A stretch of 6,287 nt of DNA. Origin: Clostridia bacterium (lineage in GTDB: Bacteria; Bacillota; Clostridia; Oscillospirales; Acutalibacteraceae). Of this stretch, positions 4,528 to 6,287 are shown piece after piece. The DNA lies in contig JAFVWD010000037.1 of the NCBI GenBank assembly GCA_017501865.1, positions 1 to 6,287 on the forward strand. Direction: 5' to 3'. Position 1 is the stretch's first letter. Every line of letters begins with the position of its first letter. The notes beneath the pieces are model-generated. The model searched no databases, was not told the origin of the DNA, and saw nothing but the letters and a program-made list of their open reading frames with translations. A program made the translations under genes and the position numbers.

Positions 4528-6287
4528 TTACTTCAACAAATTTTTAATTGAATTGAGTGAATCAAGTGCTTTTTTATCGCCCTTGAAATTTCTTAAATCA
4601 CCTTTTATGAAATTTAACAGCTCTTCGTTATCAGAGTTTTCAACTGCAACCGAGCCAAAAACACCGACAGAACAGGATTTTCTTAAATCTGAAGGCATCA
4701 TTTTCACAACTTTACCGTTAACCGTACGTTTTGTGAATTCACAGCCGTTTTCGCATCCCTTACAGGTAACCTTACTTTCAAGATAAGGCAAAACTATATT
4801 TTTCACAGTCGGTGTGCGTGATGTTAATGCTCCTGTAGGACAGGTATTGACACATGCACCGCATGAAACGCAATTACTTTCAGCCAGCGGTAAATCGAAA
4901 GCACTCATAGGTATAGTTGAAAAGCCTCTGCCAAAAAGCCCTAAATTTTCTGTGTGAGATATTTCGTTGCATACCCTTACGCAAAGACCGCAAAGAATGC
5001 ATTTGTTATTATCACGTACTATAAACGGATGACTTCTGTCTTTTTTATATTGTCTTGTTTTTCCGCTGAGCTGCATTTCCCAGCTGTCATATGCCCTCAT
5101 AAGAGGAAGGAGCTGACAGTCATAAACAGATGCACATCCGCATTCAAGACAGCGAGATGCTTCTCTCAATGCCTCTTCATCAGTTAATTTTAATGCAACC
5201 TCGTCGAAATTTCTTTTTCTTATATCCGCATTCTTTAATGCTACCTGAACTCTTTCGCATTCAGCTGTGCCCTCTAATACTTCAGGAGAAAAGTCGTTAT
5301 TTACCGCATATTCCGGTAACTCTGCCGATACTTCAATTCCGTTCAACCAGCAATCAATACTTCTTGCTGCATTTTTTCCTCCTGCTATAGCTTTTACAGC
5401 TATATCCGGGCCCTTATTTATAACGTCACCTGCGGCAAAAACACCCTCTTCTGATGTTCTGAATGAAATTTCATCAGCTACAACAGTACCTTTTTTGGTA
5501 AGCTCGAGTTCTTTTACATCTTCTCTTAAAACTTGCTGACCTATAGCAGAAATAACGGTATCGCAACAAAGAATTTCTGTTGCACCTTCAACGGCAACGG
5601 GACTTCTTCTTCCGCTTTCGTCAGGCTCGCCTAATTCCATGAGCTGAAGCTTTATTCCGCTTACCCTTCCGTTTTCTGCAATAACACTGAGAGGAGCTGA
5701 AAGAAACTTAAATTTAACACCCTCGTCTCTTGCATCCTTAATTTCATCCTTCTCAGCAGGCATTTCGCTTTCGGTACGACGGTAAATCAGGGTAACCTCC
5801 TCTGCTCCTGAACGGACTGCAGTTCTCACAGCATCTATTGCTGTATTACCGCCACCGACAACCGCAACGCGTTTACCTAAATCTACCTTCTCACCATTTG
5901 CTGTTTTATAAAGAAAATCTATTCCGCCGAGTACGCCTTCAGCATCATCACCTTCACAGCGAAGTGAGCTGCTTTTCCAGGCACCTGTTGCAATAAATAC
6001 AGCATCATATTCCGCTTTCAAATCTGCAACAGTAAAGTCTTTACCCAATTTTTTACCGTATTTGAATACTGCACCCATTTTTTCAATATTCTCTATTTCC
6101 TTATCGAGAACATCTTTTGGTAATCTGTATGCAGGTATACCGTATCTTAGCATACCGCCAGCTTTTGCCTCAGCCTCGAAAATATCTGTACTATATCCTC
6201 TGAGAAGCAGAAAATATGCACACGAAAGACCTGCCGGACCACCGCCGACAATCGCTATTCTTTTGCCGTTCCCTTTTTCGCACTCAG
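4528..6287 (-). CDS. GltD/NfnB-like FAD-NAD(P) oxidoreductase fused to ferredoxin and Mo-type Fe-S modules, 5' end outside window
   Basis: A soluble electron-transfer flavoprotein; 585 residues are visible and the frame stays open to the right edge, so the methionine at 6153 is internal. Numbering from the first visible residue: FAD Rossmann motif GGGPAG (14-19), then GGMLRYGIPAYRLP; NAD(P) motif GGGNTAID (about 144-151) with YRR further on; and AAGD (284-287) closing the GltD-type module. Next come CLECGC plus a later Cys (379, 382, 384, 390). A 2[4Fe-4S] ferredoxin module has CxxCxxCxxxC at 429-439 and 472-482, with FGRGF between them as in NuoG/FdhA N-termini. Last is CxxCxxxC (508-515) plus Cys 538, like the Fe4S4 domain of molybdopterin oxidoreductases. 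The protein ends 47 residues later, so no Mo-cofactor domain is present. The likely role is moving electrons between NAD(P)H and ferredoxin or a partner subunit. Partner genes, if any, lie beyond the right edge. Confidence 0.92.
   Translation of the reverse strand, partial: ECEKGNGKRIAIVGGGPAGLSCAYFLLLRGYSTDIFEAEAKAGGMLRYGIPAYRLPKDVLDKEIENIEKMGAVFKYGKKLGKDFTVADLKAEYDAVFIATGAWKSSSLRCEGDDAEGVLGGIDFLYKTANGEKVDLGKRVAVVGGGNTAIDAVRTAVRSGAEEVTLIYRRTESEMPAEKDEIKDARDEGVKFKFLSAPLSVIAENGRVSGIKLQLMELGEPDESGRRSPVAVEGATEILCCDTVISAIGQQVLREDVKELELTKKGTVVADEISFRTSEEGVFAAGDVINKGPDIAVKAIAGGKNAARSIDCWLNGIEVSAELPEYAVNNDFSPEVLEGTAECERVQVALKNADIRKRNFDEVALKLTDEEALREASRCLECGCASVYDCQLLPLMRAYDSWEMQLSGKTRQYKKDRSHPFIVRDNNKCILCGLCVRVCNEISHTENLGLFGRGFSTIPMSAFDLPLAESNCVSCGACVNTCPTGALTSRTPTVKNIVLPYLESKVTCKGCENGCEFTKRTVNGKVVKMMPSDLRKSCSVGVFGSVAVENSDNEELLNFIKGDLRNFKGDKKALDSLNSIKNLLK

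Noticed and set aside
4421..4786. A + strand frame of 121 codons running from the intergenic region into the flavoprotein gene
   Set aside because: Mostly antisense to the Fe-S C-terminus, with low-complexity Phe/Leu/Ser content and no ribosome binding site.

Overview
This AT-rich window, with AGA-rich arginine codons, consensus sigma-A-type promoters and strong intrinsic terminators, looks like part of a chromosome from an anaerobic Firmicute of the class Clostridia, probably a gut lineage. That placement is inferred from gene content and composition. It holds five protein genes, two of them cut by the window edges. I see no tRNA, rRNA, CRISPR array, insertion sequence or phage gene.

Left half, + strand: the C-terminal three quarters or more of the transcription accessory protein Tex (to 1748). 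Next is an unrecognised two-domain cytoplasmic protein of 295 residues (1821-2708) with its own extended -10 promoter and a strong terminator. Then comes a small DUF1653 protein (2873-3127), driven by a promoter with perfect consensus boxes. Between that promoter and the start codon lies a striking nested inverted repeat. Its core is a 21-bp palindrome resembling a Fur-family operator.

Right half, - strand: a secreted, membrane- or wall-anchored protein with a cohesin-like domain (3181-4266), with a consensus promoter, a strong ribosome binding site and a symmetric leader hairpin. Upstream of it is the 3' part of a large iron-sulfur flavoprotein (4528 to beyond 6287). In this protein a GltD/NfnB-type FAD/NAD(P) module is followed by a small Cys cluster, a 2[4Fe-4S] ferredoxin module, and a short remnant resembling the Fe-S domain of molybdopterin oxidoreductases. 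The two halves converge on a bidirectional hairpin terminator at 3130-3171.

The genes do not form one pathway: RNA metabolism, two poorly characterised soluble proteins, a surface protein and an electron-transfer enzyme sit side by side, and each complete gene appears to be its own transcript. The most promising items for follow-up are the fused flavoprotein (possibly a bifurcating transhydrogenase or formate-linked subunit), the palindromic leader of the DUF1653 gene, and the cohesin-like protein with a degenerate sorting signal. I found no clear evidence of a wholly new multi-gene system.
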